This document shows, piece after piece, positions 15,036-22,687 of a stretch of DNA of 35,618 nucleotides. The stretch spans positions 1 through 35,618 of the forward strand of contig URGA01000012.1 of the NCBI GenBank assembly GCA_900547275.1, read 5' to 3'. The notes under the pieces were generated by a model. It did no database searches. It was not told the DNA's origin and saw only the letters and a list, made by a program, of their open reading frames with translations. The translations under genes and the position numbers were made by a program. The first letter of the stretch is position 1, and each line of letters opens with the position of its first letter. This DNA comes from an uncultured Oscillospiraceae bacterium (GTDB taxonomy: Bacteria; Bacillota; Clostridia; Oscillospirales; Acutalibacteraceae).

Positions 15036-16201
15036 TTCTTATAAATAACAAATCAAAGAAAAAAATATACAAGAGCGCAGGTTGTTTTATCCTTTGCTTC
15101 TGCTTACTATTTGCTTATTTTGTTCCTGTTTCCTATCCTAAAATGGATTTAAGTTCTTCAGGAAATGCGAGTGACGACTTGTATTACTATTATTATGAAG
15201 GTTGTCAAAAAGAGGAAGACGCCGACTTCAAAGTAAAAAAATATGATTTAAAATTTTCTGCTTTTCTTAATCTTAAAGCGGATGCCCAAATATATGTGGA
15301 TAATAAAAATCTAAAGGAATATAAATTCACACTTTACCATAATTATAAGCTTTCTGAAGTTACGGATCAAAACGGAAATTCACTTGAATTTACTCAAAAT
15401 CATGATTATTTGACTGTAAAAAGCAACGGCGAGACAGAGTATCTGAACATAAAATATTACGGTGGTTCAGCGCAGTATTACAGCAGTTATGTTGGCATAC
15501 TCTTGCTATCTAATTTTGCCTATTATCCAATTCCGGGATTTCATGAAACATTTTATGATTATTATGGTTTTATTGACAATTCGCTGAAGTATGATACGGA
15601 GTTTAATGTTGAGTTTGATTATCCGAAAACAGTGTATTGTAATTTAAATGAAATCGGCAAAAATAAGTTTTCCGGTAATGCAAAATCGCTGACTCTGATA
15701 AGCGGATTTCTTGAAACTACAAAAATTGACGGAACTACAATAATTTATCCCTACATGTCTTCAGAATTTACATCAAAAAAAATTGAAAAATATTTTGGCG
15801 AATTTATTAAAGATAACAAGCAAATAAAAAATATTTTCATTATACCTCGTAATAATTTTACGCAATATGAGGGAGTAAGGATATACGACGATTACTTGCT
15901 GACAAATACATCGTTTGATATTGACCAACTTGCGTTTGAAGCCAAAATTGACATTAGCAAAAAAGATTTCTATTCCTATGTGAGCGCTTATTATGACAAG
16001 AATACGGACGCTCAGTATCTGCAGGAATTGGAAAATGACGCTTCAGACGAAATGAAGAAGGCAATTCCGTTGCTTAAAAGTTTATTCAGTTCTAAACACA
16101 GAGAAGAAGCGGCAAACGATATTTGTGAATATTTAATTGACAGCAATGACAACCGAAGCCCATTGGAACTTTTGACAGAATTGGGAGAGAAGTATGCTTA
16201 A
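15032..16201 (+). CDS. Membrane-anchored ectodomain protein resembling the non-catalytic part of M1 peptidases
   Basis: This 389-residue protein starts at ATG 15032, overlapping the preceding stop as ATGA. One membrane helix (about residues 17-35) is followed by a large domain, probably extracytoplasmic. Residues about 70-170 (FTLYHNYKLSEVTDQNGNSL, then EYLNIKYYGGS, then YYPIPGFHET) resemble the N-terminal beta-sandwich of M1 aminopeptidases, which is found fused to ABC permeases in some Firmicutes. The zinc motif HExxH is absent, so it should be non-catalytic. The resemblance is my reading by eye, not a search result. It lies between a permease and an ATPase, so it is most likely a transporter component. 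The stop overlaps the ATPase start. Confidence 0.6.
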   Translation: MILINNKSKKKIYKSAGCFILCFCLLFAYFVPVSYPKMDLSSSGNASDDLYYYYYEGCQKEEDADFKVKKYDLKFSAFLNLKADAQIYVDNKNLKEYKFTLYHNYKLSEVTDQNGNSLEFTQNHDYLTVKSNGETEYLNIKYYGGSAQYYSSYVGILLLSNFAYYPIPGFHETFYDYYGFIDNSLKYDTEFNVEFDYPKTVYCNLNEIGKNKFSGNAKSLTLISGFLETTKIDGTTIIYPYMSSEFTSKKIEKYFGEFIKDNKQIKNIFIIPRNNFTQYEGVRIYDDYLLTNTSFDIDQLAFEAKIDISKKDFYSYVSAYYDKNTDAQYLQELENDASDEMKKAIPLLKSLFSSKHREEAANDICEYLIDSNDNRSPLELLTELGEKYA

Positions 16202-17030
16202 ACTTGAGAATATAAATAAAAGATTTAAATCGGCATTGATTGCCGAAAACATCAACATTGAGTTTGATAAATATACATATGGACTGCTGGGGCGAAACGG
16301 CAGCGGAAAAACTACTTTGCTTAGGTGTATTACAAAAGTTGAAAAGCTCAACAGCGGAAATATTACATATGTTGACAGTAATAATAATGAGACTGAAGAT
16401 TATTTAGACTATATAGGATATCTTCCGCAAAATTTTGATGTTTTCAATGAACTAACACCTTATGAGGTTCTGCAATTCTTTGCAAATTTAAAAGAATATA
16501 AAATCACGGAAGAAGAAAAAAATGATTTACTGAAAATTCTTAATTTGTCACATTACAAGGATAATATCGTAAAGAGTCTGTCAGGAGGTATGAAGCGCAG
16601 ACTGGGAATTGCGCAGGCGCTTGTGGGAAATCCGGAGATTGTTTTGCTGGATGAACCTACTGCCGGCCTTGATCCTGAAGAAAGATTAAACTTTAAAAAC
16701 GTTATTAAAAAAATAAAAAAAGACAGATGTGTTGTTTTGTCAACGCATATTATAACTGATATCGAATCTTTGTGTGATAAAATTCTTGTGTTAGCAAACG
16801 GTAAGATTACTCAATTTGATTCATGTCAAAAACTGGCTGACGTTGCTCGTGAAAAGGTGTTTGCTGTTGAAGATACCGGTGAAATAAACTGCGAGTTTTA
16901 CTCAATGGGAACAATTACTATTGAAGGTAAAGAATACGAAAAGGTAATTTGTAAAAACAGTATTGATGCTGTTAAAGTCGAACCTACCGTAGAGGATGGA
17001 TACATATGCTTTATAGAAAACCTTTTTTAA
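16194..17030 (+). CDS. ABC transporter ATP-binding protein
   Basis: This 278-residue ATPase drives the module's transport. Walker A is GRNGSGKTT (about residues 33-41), the Q-loop is in GYLPQNF, the signature is LSGGMKRRLG (about 128-137), Walker B is IVLLDEPTAGLDP (about 149-161), and the H-loop is STHII. The DrrA/ABC-2 type with a C-terminal extension of about 60 residues is typical of drug, peptide or polysaccharide exporters. GGGAGAG precedes the ATG at 16194. It overlaps both neighbours (8 and 25 bases), so the four genes form one coupled operon. Confidence 0.92.
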   Translation: MLKLENINKRFKSALIAENINIEFDKYTYGLLGRNGSGKTTLLRCITKVEKLNSGNITYVDSNNNETEDYLDYIGYLPQNFDVFNELTPYEVLQFFANLKEYKITEEEKNDLLKILNLSHYKDNIVKSLSGGMKRRLGIAQALVGNPEIVLLDEPTAGLDPEERLNFKNVIKKIKKDRCVVLSTHIITDIESLCDKILVLANGKITQFDSCQKLADVAREKVFAVEDTGEINCEFYSMGTITIEGKEYEKVICKNSIDAVKVEPTVEDGYICFIENLF

Positions 17031-17632
17031 GCAACTTCTACTATTTTCTTAAATCTATAGGTAAATTATGGATAGTGCCGTTAATTGTTATAAATATCAT
17101 TGTTCCTGCAGTTGATTTTATGCTGTATAAATTTCTGGGAAAAGATGCTGAGCCCGATGTTGTAAATATATTGTATATTCTTTTGCCTGTTTTTACTGTT
17201 TGGACAAGTGTATTTGTAACGGAGTTGTTCTTTTCGGAAAAAACAAAAGAAGTATTCTTCTTTTACAAAAGAAGCAAAAGATTTTTTACTTCTTCTTTGT
17301 ATTTTATACTTCTTATGATTGATACTGTAGCAGTCACTCTTTTGCAGTTCTACTGTATTGAGGATTTTGCTGGAATGGCTGTAAAAATACTTTGCATAAC
17401 GTTGTTTTATTACGGAATTGCGATGATTGTTATTGCAGTATCGAAATCTTCTACAATGGCAATACTGGCTTTATTGCTCTATAATTTGCTCAATGATTTT
17501 GTATATTCGGATTTCTTTCTGTTTTATAAAAGCGAGGGAATCTTGACGTTCAGTATATTTTTATTTAGGTATTTACCTTTAGCACTGTTGGGAATAGCGT
17601 CTGCTCTTATTGTTTTCGCCAAATCTAAATAA
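17006..17632 (+). CDS. Small ABC-associated membrane protein
   Basis: This 208-residue protein with about six hydrophobic segments (roughly residues 18-38, 47-68, 85-110, 118-140, 142-160 and 180-203) is probably a second permease half of the same exporter. The start ATG 17006 follows GAGGATGG within the ATPase end, an overlap of 25 bases. No family was recognised. The AT-rich composition matches the other three genes. A strong terminator follows, closing the operon. Confidence 0.72.
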   Translation: MLYRKPFLSNFYYFLKSIGKLWIVPLIVINIIVPAVDFMLYKFLGKDAEPDVVNILYILLPVFTVWTSVFVTELFFSEKTKEVFFFYKRSKRFFTSSLYFILLMIDTVAVTLLQFYCIEDFAGMAVKILCITLFYYGIAMIVIAVSKSSTMAILALLLYNLLNDFVYSDFFLFYKSEGILTFSIFLFRYLPLALLGIASALIVFAKSK

Positions 17633-17640
17633 ATGCTTTG

Positions 17641-17675
17641 AAAGCGGCTGTTGTTTTTTCAACAGCCGCTTTTTG
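17641..17675 (+). terminator. Terminator closing the ABC operon
   Basis: AAAGCGGCTGTTG (17641-17653) pairs perfectly with CAACAGCCGCTTT (17660-17672) across a T6 loop, followed by further Ts. Confidence 0.88.
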
Positions 17676-17701
17676 AATGCTTTTGGTTAGAAATAAAATT
17701 A

Positions 17702-17712
17702 CACACGATTTG
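17702..17712 (+). repeat. 11-base direct repeat, right copy
   Basis: Second copy of CACACGATTTG, 3596 bases after the one at 14106-14116, placed just beyond the terminator of the ABC operon. Confidence 0.4.
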
Positions 17713-17788
17713 CTGTAAAGTTAAAAATGGTGTTACTGTTTGTTTGATTATGAAAAAACATTTGAACTAATAGGAAAATAAAACGATT

Positions 17789-17819
17789 TTCAACAAGTGT
17801 TTCCTGCGCTGATTTGACA
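17789..17819 (+). promoter_or_regulatory. Spo0A-like boxes upstream of spoIIGA
   Basis: TTCAACA (17789-17795) and TTTGACA (17813-17819) each match the 0A-box TTCGACA at six of seven positions, in the same orientation, 24 bases apart. The second overlaps the -35 element, as at B. subtilis spoIIG. Confidence 0.55.
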
Positions 17820-17846
17820 AAATGTATTCTCCTTTATATGTATAAT
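17814..17846 (+). promoter_or_regulatory. spoIIG promoter with long spacer
   Basis: Perfect TTGACA (17814-17819) and perfect TATAAT (17841-17846) are separated by 21 bases, too far for ordinary sigma-A promoters. The B. subtilis spoIIG promoter is known for a 22-base spacer and for activation by Spo0A~P. The arrangement here is the same. Confidence 0.7.
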
Positions 17847-17861
17847 TGCATTAAAGAGGTG

Positions 17862-18662
17862 ATGCTTATCAGGGTTATTTATGTTGACGTGTTATTCGTC
17901 GTGAACTTCTTTATAACTTTTCTTCTGCTCCTTCTTACAGCAAAGCTGACTAAGCAGAAGGAAAAACCTCTTAGGCTCACCGCCGCTTCCGCCTTAGGGG
18001 GAGCGTATGCGCTGATAATTCTCGCCCCGCGTTTGCCGTCGGCGGTACTCTGGCTGACAAAGGCCGCGGCGGCTCTTGTCCTGGTGCTGATAGCATTCGG
18101 CTTTTGCAATCTTAAAAAGTATTTGCAGAGCTTTTTAATGTTTCTGTTTTCCAATTTTGTCTTTCTCGGAATAATTGCCGGAGGCTGGATGTTGCTTAAA
18201 CCCGACAGCGTTGTGATAAAAAACAGCACCGTGTATTTTGATATAAGCGCAAGAGCACTGCTGATTATCGCTCTGGCGGCTTATCTTATTGCGGTTGTAA
18301 TAATAAGATTGCACGACAGGCGAGCTGACAAAAAAGAAATATATGACGTAACGGTAGAAACGCACGGTAAACGCGTTCACCTTTACGCCTTTGCAGACAG
18401 CGGAAATAATCTGGTTGAGCCTTTTTCCGCATACCCGGTGATAATTGCAAAAAAATCTCTATTCCCGGACACGGATGCACAGCGTGTAATACCGTATGAA
18501 ACTGTGGGAGGTGAGGGAATGCTCACAGCATTTAAGCCGGAAAAAGTGGTTGTAGCTTCGTCAGGCAATCAGATAGAGATAGAGAATGTATATATTGCAC
18601 TTTCAGACCGAATAAAAAACGAGGATTATTCCGCAATACTCAATCCGAAAATAATCAGTTAG
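17862..18662 (+). CDS. spoIIGA: Pro-sigma-E processing aspartic protease SpoIIGA
   Basis: This 266-residue membrane protease has five hydrophobic segments in residues 1-145 and a cytoplasmic catalytic domain. The active-site pattern ADSGNNL places the catalytic Asp at residue 179, close to Asp183 of B. subtilis. It cleaves pro-sigma-E in the mother cell after a signal from the forespore. The start is ATG 17862 (MLIRVIYVDVLFVVNFF), close to the AAAGAGGTG ribosome binding site; the spacing is tight, so a start a few codons downstream cannot be excluded. Frames starting further upstream would lie within the promoter. It is somewhat shorter than the roughly 309-residue Bacillus protein, mainly at the C-terminus. 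sigE follows after 10 bases. Confidence 0.9.
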   Translation: MLIRVIYVDVLFVVNFFITFLLLLLTAKLTKQKEKPLRLTAASALGGAYALIILAPRLPSAVLWLTKAAAALVLVLIAFGFCNLKKYLQSFLMFLFSNFVFLGIIAGGWMLLKPDSVVIKNSTVYFDISARALLIIALAAYLIAVVIIRLHDRRADKKEIYDVTVETHGKRVHLYAFADSGNNLVEPFSAYPVIIAKKSLFPDTDAQRVIPYETVGGEGMLTAFKPEKVVVASSGNQIEIENVYIALSDRIKNEDYSAILNPKIIS

Positions 18663-18672
18663 GAGAATACAT

Positions 18673-19374
18673 ATGATAAAATTTTTAAAAAAACTGCTCA
18701 ACCGTCTGCTGAAAAGGGAATGCCATTATATCAACGGACCTGAAACCCTGCCTCCTCCGCTGACTAAAGAAGAGGAGGAAACCGTTATGGATGAACTGAG
18801 ACGCGGCGACGACAGGCACCGAGATTTACTTATAACTCATAACCTGCGTCTCGTGGTCTATATAGCGAAAAAGTTTGACGGCTGTCAGACAGCAACGGAA
18901 GACCTTGTTTCAATCGGCACAATAGGCCTTATGAAAGCGGTAAAAACTTTTGACCCGAACAAGAATATAAAACTTGCAACTTACGCTTCACGCTGTATTG
19001 AAAACGAAATTCTCATGCACCTGAGAAAAATATCAAATATGAAAGCTGAAATGAGTTTTGACGAGCCGCTGTCTGTTGACTGGGACGGAAACGAACTTAC
19101 CCTCAGCGACGTTTTGGGAACTCAGCCCGATGAAATATCTGAAACTCTTGAGTATGACGATGAAAAGCGACTGCTCTGCCGAATTGTAAACGATCTTCCT
19201 GAGAAAGAAAAAAATCTTATGGTTATGCGTTTCGGACTGGGTGGCGAGAAAGATCATACCCAAAAGCAGCTGGCAGATAAAATGGGAATTTCCCAGTCGT
19301 ACATATCAAGACTTGAAAAAAGAATACTTGCCAAAATTCGCCGCGAGATGATACGCCAGTGCACAAAGTCTTAA
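18673..19374 (+). CDS. sigE: RNA polymerase sporulation sigma factor SigE (pro-sigma-E)
   Basis: This 233-residue sigma-70 family factor controls the early mother-cell programme. Region 2 is seen in DLVSIGTIGLMKAVKTFDPNK (about residues 76-97) and KLATYASRCIENEILMHLRK; region 4 is the C-terminal helix-turn-helix LADKMGISQSYISRLEKRI. The segment ETLPPPLTKEEE is the sigma-E family mark just after the pro-peptide. The pro-sequence looks short: the HYI that aligns with the YYI near the B. subtilis cleavage region lies at residues 18-20 rather than about 27-29. TTAGGAG precedes the ATG at 18673. It is the substrate of SpoIIGA encoded just upstream. A bidirectional terminator follows. Confidence 0.95.
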   Translation: MIKFLKKLLNRLLKRECHYINGPETLPPPLTKEEEETVMDELRRGDDRHRDLLITHNLRLVVYIAKKFDGCQTATEDLVSIGTIGLMKAVKTFDPNKNIKLATYASRCIENEILMHLRKISNMKAEMSFDEPLSVDWDGNELTLSDVLGTQPDEISETLEYDDEKRLLCRIVNDLPEKEKNLMVMRFGLGGEKDHTQKQLADKMGISQSYISRLEKRILAKIRREMIRQCTKS

Positions 19375-19382
19375 CAATAAAA

Positions 19383-19416
19383 CGGAGCAGTTTATCACTG
19401 CTCCGCTTTTATTTTC
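19383..19416. terminator. Bidirectional terminator between sigE and the DUF378 gene
   Basis: CGGAGCAGT (19383-19391) pairs perfectly with ACTGCTCCG (19397-19405). Ts follow on the plus strand (CTTTTATTTT) and also on the minus strand (TTTTATTGTT), so it serves both converging genes. Confidence 0.85.
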
Positions 19417-19417
19417 C

Positions 19418-19627
19418 TTATTCATCAGTGATCTTTCGGTTTCCGAAAAGAAGACTGATGCACCAGATTGCCGCCAGACCCACAAGGCTGTAAATAATTC
19501 TTGCAAAAACAGCGTCCTGACCGCCGCAGATCCAGGCCACAATATCAAATTGGAACAGACCGATACTGCCCCAGTTGATTCCGCCGATAATGGCAAGAAT
19601 CAGTGCAATGTTATTGATAATACGCAT
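19418..19627 (-). CDS. DUF378 family small membrane protein
   Basis: This 69-residue protein has two membrane helices (about residues 5-25 and 40-62). The family pattern is clear: INWGSIGLFQFDIVAWI followed by a second helix with YSLVGLAAIW, as in B. subtilis YuzA. Function is unknown. GGAGATG lies about 9 bases upstream of the ATG on this strand. It lies downstream of manA, separated by the terminator at 19648-19682, and ends against the sigE terminator. Confidence 0.88.
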   Translation of the reverse strand: MRIINNIALILAIIGGINWGSIGLFQFDIVAWICGGQDAVFARIIYSLVGLAAIWCISLLFGNRKITDE

Positions 19628-19647
19628 TTAATTTCATCTCCAAAAAT

Positions 19648-19682
19648 AAAGTCATTGCTATCTTTCCCGAAGCAATGACTTT
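19648..19682 (-). terminator. Terminator after manA
   Basis: A 12-bp perfect stem (AAAGTCATTGCT with AGCAATGACTTT, 11-base loop) is followed on the minus strand by a T-rich stretch (ATTTTT), separating manA from the DUF378 gene. Confidence 0.78.
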
Positions 19683-19700
19683 TATTCGTAATATATGGAA

Positions 19701-20654
19701 TTAAATGCTTGTTACCAGAATTTCACATTTGCCGCTTACAGTGTATTCTCCGTAAGAAGCGGGAACAAAAAAGCTGTCTCCCTTTTTGAACGGAATACCG
19801 CAGATCTCTCCGCTTCCTTCCGTAACAAGAACGTGGTTAAAGCTTGTTTTGTCAGCGAAAAGCGTTACGCTTTTTGAGATTTCAAAGTGGTAAACGGTGA
19901 AGAGTTTGCATGAAGCGAGAAGTTCTTTTGTGTAGTCCTCAAAATGCTCTTTTTTGCCCTGAGGTTTTGTGTCGTACTTAGGCGGTTCAGTCTTTGAAAC
20001 GTCAAGCGCTTTCTTTACGTGCAGTTCTCTCGGCTTTCCGTCTGCGCCGACTCTTCCGTAATCGTAAACGCGGTATGTTGAGTTGCTGTTCTGCTGAATT
20101 TCCGCAATGAGTGCGCCTTTTCCGATAGCATGAACCGTTCCTGCTTCTATAAAGAACATATCGCCCTTTTTGACTTCAACAACATTAAGTATGTCAGGCA
20201 GAGTATCGCTCTTAATCGCTTCTTCAAACGCTTCTTTGCTGATTTTTTCTTTAAAGCCGTAAATCAGCGTTGCGCCTTCGGCGGCGTCAAGTACATACCA
20301 CATTTCAGTTTTTCCGAATTCTCCCTCAACCCTGCGGGCATAATCATTGTCGGGATGCACCTGGATTGAAAGATTGTCTTTAGCGTCAATAAGTTTTATA
20401 AGAACGGGGAAATAGGGGAAAGACAGAGCGTTTGTTCCGCAGAGCTTTTCATTTCCCACAGTTTCAATAACTTTCTCAAGGGCCATTCCTTTGAACTCGG
20501 AGTTTTCAACGGTGTTCATTCCGTCTTTGTGACAGGCGAGCATCCAGCCTTCCGCAAGTTTCGGCAGATCGCTTTCAAAGCCGAAATCATCCCTAAGGCG
20601 CTGACCGCCCCAGATATAATCTTTAAAAATGGGTTTTAGTTTAAGTATTTCCAT
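19701..20654 (-). CDS. manA: Mannose-6-phosphate isomerase, class I
   Basis: This 317-residue zinc enzyme of the cupin fold interconverts mannose-6-phosphate and fructose-6-phosphate. Zinc-binding positions are visible in IQVHPDN (about residue 100), GKTEMWYVLDA (about 117) and AGTVHAIGKGALIAEIQQNS (about 175-194), followed by TYRVYDYGR. Length fits the short Firmicute form (YvyI/ManA). AAGGTGA lies 5 bases before the ATG. The product can feed mannose released by the GH38 enzyme at 8944-11877 into glycolysis, after phosphorylation by a kinase not in this window. It is monocistronic and divergent from the ABC-F gene. Confidence 0.95.
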   Translation of the reverse strand: MEILKLKPIFKDYIWGGQRLRDDFGFESDLPKLAEGWMLACHKDGMNTVENSEFKGMALEKVIETVGNEKLCGTNALSFPYFPVLIKLIDAKDNLSIQVHPDNDYARRVEGEFGKTEMWYVLDAAEGATLIYGFKEKISKEAFEEAIKSDTLPDILNVVEVKKGDMFFIEAGTVHAIGKGALIAEIQQNSNSTYRVYDYGRVGADGKPRELHVKKALDVSKTEPPKYDTKPQGKKEHFEDYTKELLASCKLFTVYHFEISKSVTLFADKTSFNHVLVTEGSGEICGIPFKKGDSFFVPASYGEYTVSGKCEILVTSI

Positions 20655-20677
20655 TTAGTTCACCTTATTTGAATTTA

Positions 20678-20696
20678 TTGTTAATTATAATAACAA
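20678..20696. promoter_or_regulatory. Inverted repeat at the manA promoter
   Basis: TTGTTA (20678-20683) and TAACAA (20691-20696) form an inverted repeat around ATTATAA, which contains a TATAAT-like -10 on the minus strand. It may be an operator or AT-rich coincidence. Confidence 0.3.
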
Positions 20697-20704
20697 AAAA
20701 ATAC

Positions 20705-20733
20705 TTCACTTTCAAGTAAAGATAGTGTAAAAT
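20705..20733 (+). promoter_or_regulatory. Possible promoter for the ABC-F operon
   Basis: TTCACT (20705-20710) and TAAAAT (20728-20733) are spaced by 17 bases, 38 bases before the ABC-F ATG. The -35 is only moderate. Confidence 0.45.
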
Positions 20734-20770
20734 ACAAGAAGTTTAGATAATTATTTAGCAGAGGTTTGAT

Positions 20771-22684
20771 ATGGCAGTTCTGGATGTCCAAAATTTAACA
20801 TTGTCATTCGGCACGGATACGCTTTTTACCGACGTATCGTTTGATATTAAGGAAAAGGAAAAAGCAGGACTTGTAGGTGCCAACGGAGTAGGAAAGACTA
20901 CGCTTTTTAAAATTATCACAAAAGAATATACTCCCGACAGCGGAAGCGCGTTTATTTCCAAAAACTGCCGTCTTGGCTATATGGAACAGCATACTTGTTC
21001 TGCCGGCAATACTGTCTGGAACGAGCTTGTAAGCGTTTTCTCTGATTTAATGGAAATGGAAAAAGAACTTGAAGAGGCAGGCAGAAAACTTCGCGCAGGC
21101 GAGGGAGACAGGGAAGAAAACATTGCTCTTCAGGACAGTCTTACTGAGAAATTCCAGCGTTCGGGAGGGCTTACTTACCGCTCAATGACACGCTCGGCGC
21201 TTCTGGGCCTTGGCTTTACTGAAGCGGAATTTGATATGAGCACCGATAAACTCTCAGGCGGTCAAAAATCAAAACTGATACTTGCAAAACTTCTTTTGTC
21301 AAACTCAGATTTTTTGCTTCTTGACGAGCCCACGAACCACCTTGACATAAAAGCGGTTGAATGGTTAGAGGGCTTTTTGAGCGATTTTAACGGAGCCTGT
21401 CTTATCGTCAGCCACGACCGCTATTTCCTCGATAAGGTTACGACAAAGACAATAGAACTTGAAAACGGAAAAGCCCGCTGTTATCAGGGTAATTATTCTA
21501 CCTTCCTTGTTAAAAAGGAAGCTGAGCAGAAAGCAATCGCTGAAAAGTACGAAAACGATATGAAAGAGATTGCCCGCCTTGAAGGGATTATTGTTCAACA
21601 GCGCCAGTGGAACCGCGAGAAAAATATTAAAACTGCCGAAAGCAAGGAAAAGGTTATCGAGCGAATAAAAAAACAGCTTGTTGAGCCTGACGCGAAGCTT
21701 CAGAAGATACGCTTTGATTTTACCCCGAAGTGCGTAAGCGGTGAGGACGTGCTTATCTGCACCGATTTGTCAAAGTCATTCGGAGAAAAGAAAATTTTTG
21801 ACAGCGTTTCTTTTTCGATAAAAAGAGGAGAGCGCGTGTTCCTCTTGGGCGATAACGGATGCGGTAAAACGACTTTGCTTAAAATACTTATGGGCGATTA
21901 CAGCCGTGACGACGGAAGTTTCAAGTTCGGCAGTAATCTTATGACAGGTTATTTTGACCAGGTTCAGGCAAAACTGGATCTAAGCAAAACTGTTATCGAC
22001 GAAGTGTGGGACGCTTTCCCGCATCTTACCGAAACGCGTGTAAGAAACGCCCTTGCGGCTTTCCTTTTTAAGGGCGACAAGGTATATCAGCCGCTTTCGG
22101 TTTGCTCAGGCGGCGAACGTGCCAGAGTTGCATTATTAAAACTGATGTTAGGCGGATTTAATTTTCTTCTTTTGGACGAACCTACTAATCATCTTGACTC
22201 ATCATCAAGGGAAGAACTGGAAAACACATTGCTGGATTACGAAGGAACAATGCTTATTGTCTCCCACGACCGATATTTCATAAATAAACTGGCTACGCGT
22301 ATTCTTGAACTTACTCCCAACGGTATAAATAATTACCCCGGAAATTATGAATACTATCTTGAGCACAGAGTTGAGCCTCAGCAGGTTCAAAAACAGCAGA
22401 AAAAAGAAAGTCCCACAGTAAACACATATAAACTGAAAAAAGAGCAGGCGGCTAATCTAAGAAAACTGAAAACAAAAATGACAAAACTTGAGGCGGAAAT
22501 TGAGGAGACCGAAAACGCCGTTGCAGAGGTAGAAGCCGCTATGTCTGACGGTGTGCCTTATGAAGAATTGATGAAACTTTCTTCAAAACTTGACGCCCTT
22601 ACAAAAAAGCGCGACGACCTCTATACACAGTGGGAGGAGACCGGGGCGCAATTGACTTTGGCTGAGGAGTCCAGTATAATATAA
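20771..22684 (+). CDS. ABC-F family ATPase
   Basis: This 637-residue soluble protein carries two ABC ATPase domains and no membrane segment, the ABC-F layout. Domain 1 has GANGVGKTT, LSGGQKSKL and FLLLDEPTNHLD; domain 2 has GDNGCGKTT, CSGGERARV and a second LLLDEPTNHLD. The linker between them (about residues 235-320) is charged and helical, as in the P-site tRNA interaction motif. The C-terminal 80 residues form a coiled coil (KLEAEIEETENAVAEVEAAM). ABC-F proteins act on the ribosome as translation or antibiotic-protection factors; the arrangement most resembles B. subtilis YdiF. AGAGG precedes the ATG. It heads a run of five tightly spaced genes. Confidence 0.93.
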   Translation: MAVLDVQNLTLSFGTDTLFTDVSFDIKEKEKAGLVGANGVGKTTLFKIITKEYTPDSGSAFISKNCRLGYMEQHTCSAGNTVWNELVSVFSDLMEMEKELEEAGRKLRAGEGDREENIALQDSLTEKFQRSGGLTYRSMTRSALLGLGFTEAEFDMSTDKLSGGQKSKLILAKLLLSNSDFLLLDEPTNHLDIKAVEWLEGFLSDFNGACLIVSHDRYFLDKVTTKTIELENGKARCYQGNYSTFLVKKEAEQKAIAEKYENDMKEIARLEGIIVQQRQWNREKNIKTAESKEKVIERIKKQLVEPDAKLQKIRFDFTPKCVSGEDVLICTDLSKSFGEKKIFDSVSFSIKRGERVFLLGDNGCGKTTLLKILMGDYSRDDGSFKFGSNLMTGYFDQVQAKLDLSKTVIDEVWDAFPHLTETRVRNALAAFLFKGDKVYQPLSVCSGGERARVALLKLMLGGFNFLLLDEPTNHLDSSSREELENTLLDYEGTMLIVSHDRYFINKLATRILELTPNGINNYPGNYEYYLEHRVEPQQVQKQQKKESPTVNTYKLKKEQAANLRKLKTKMTKLEAEIEETENAVAEVEAAMSDGVPYEELMKLSSKLDALTKKRDDLYTQWEETGAQLTLAEESSII

Positions 22685-22687
22685 ACT

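Noticed and set aside
15018..15036. Programmed -1 frameshifting joining the two ABC genes.
   Set aside because: No X-XXY-YYZ slippery heptamer and no clear downstream stem; an ancestral split with ATGA coupling is simpler.
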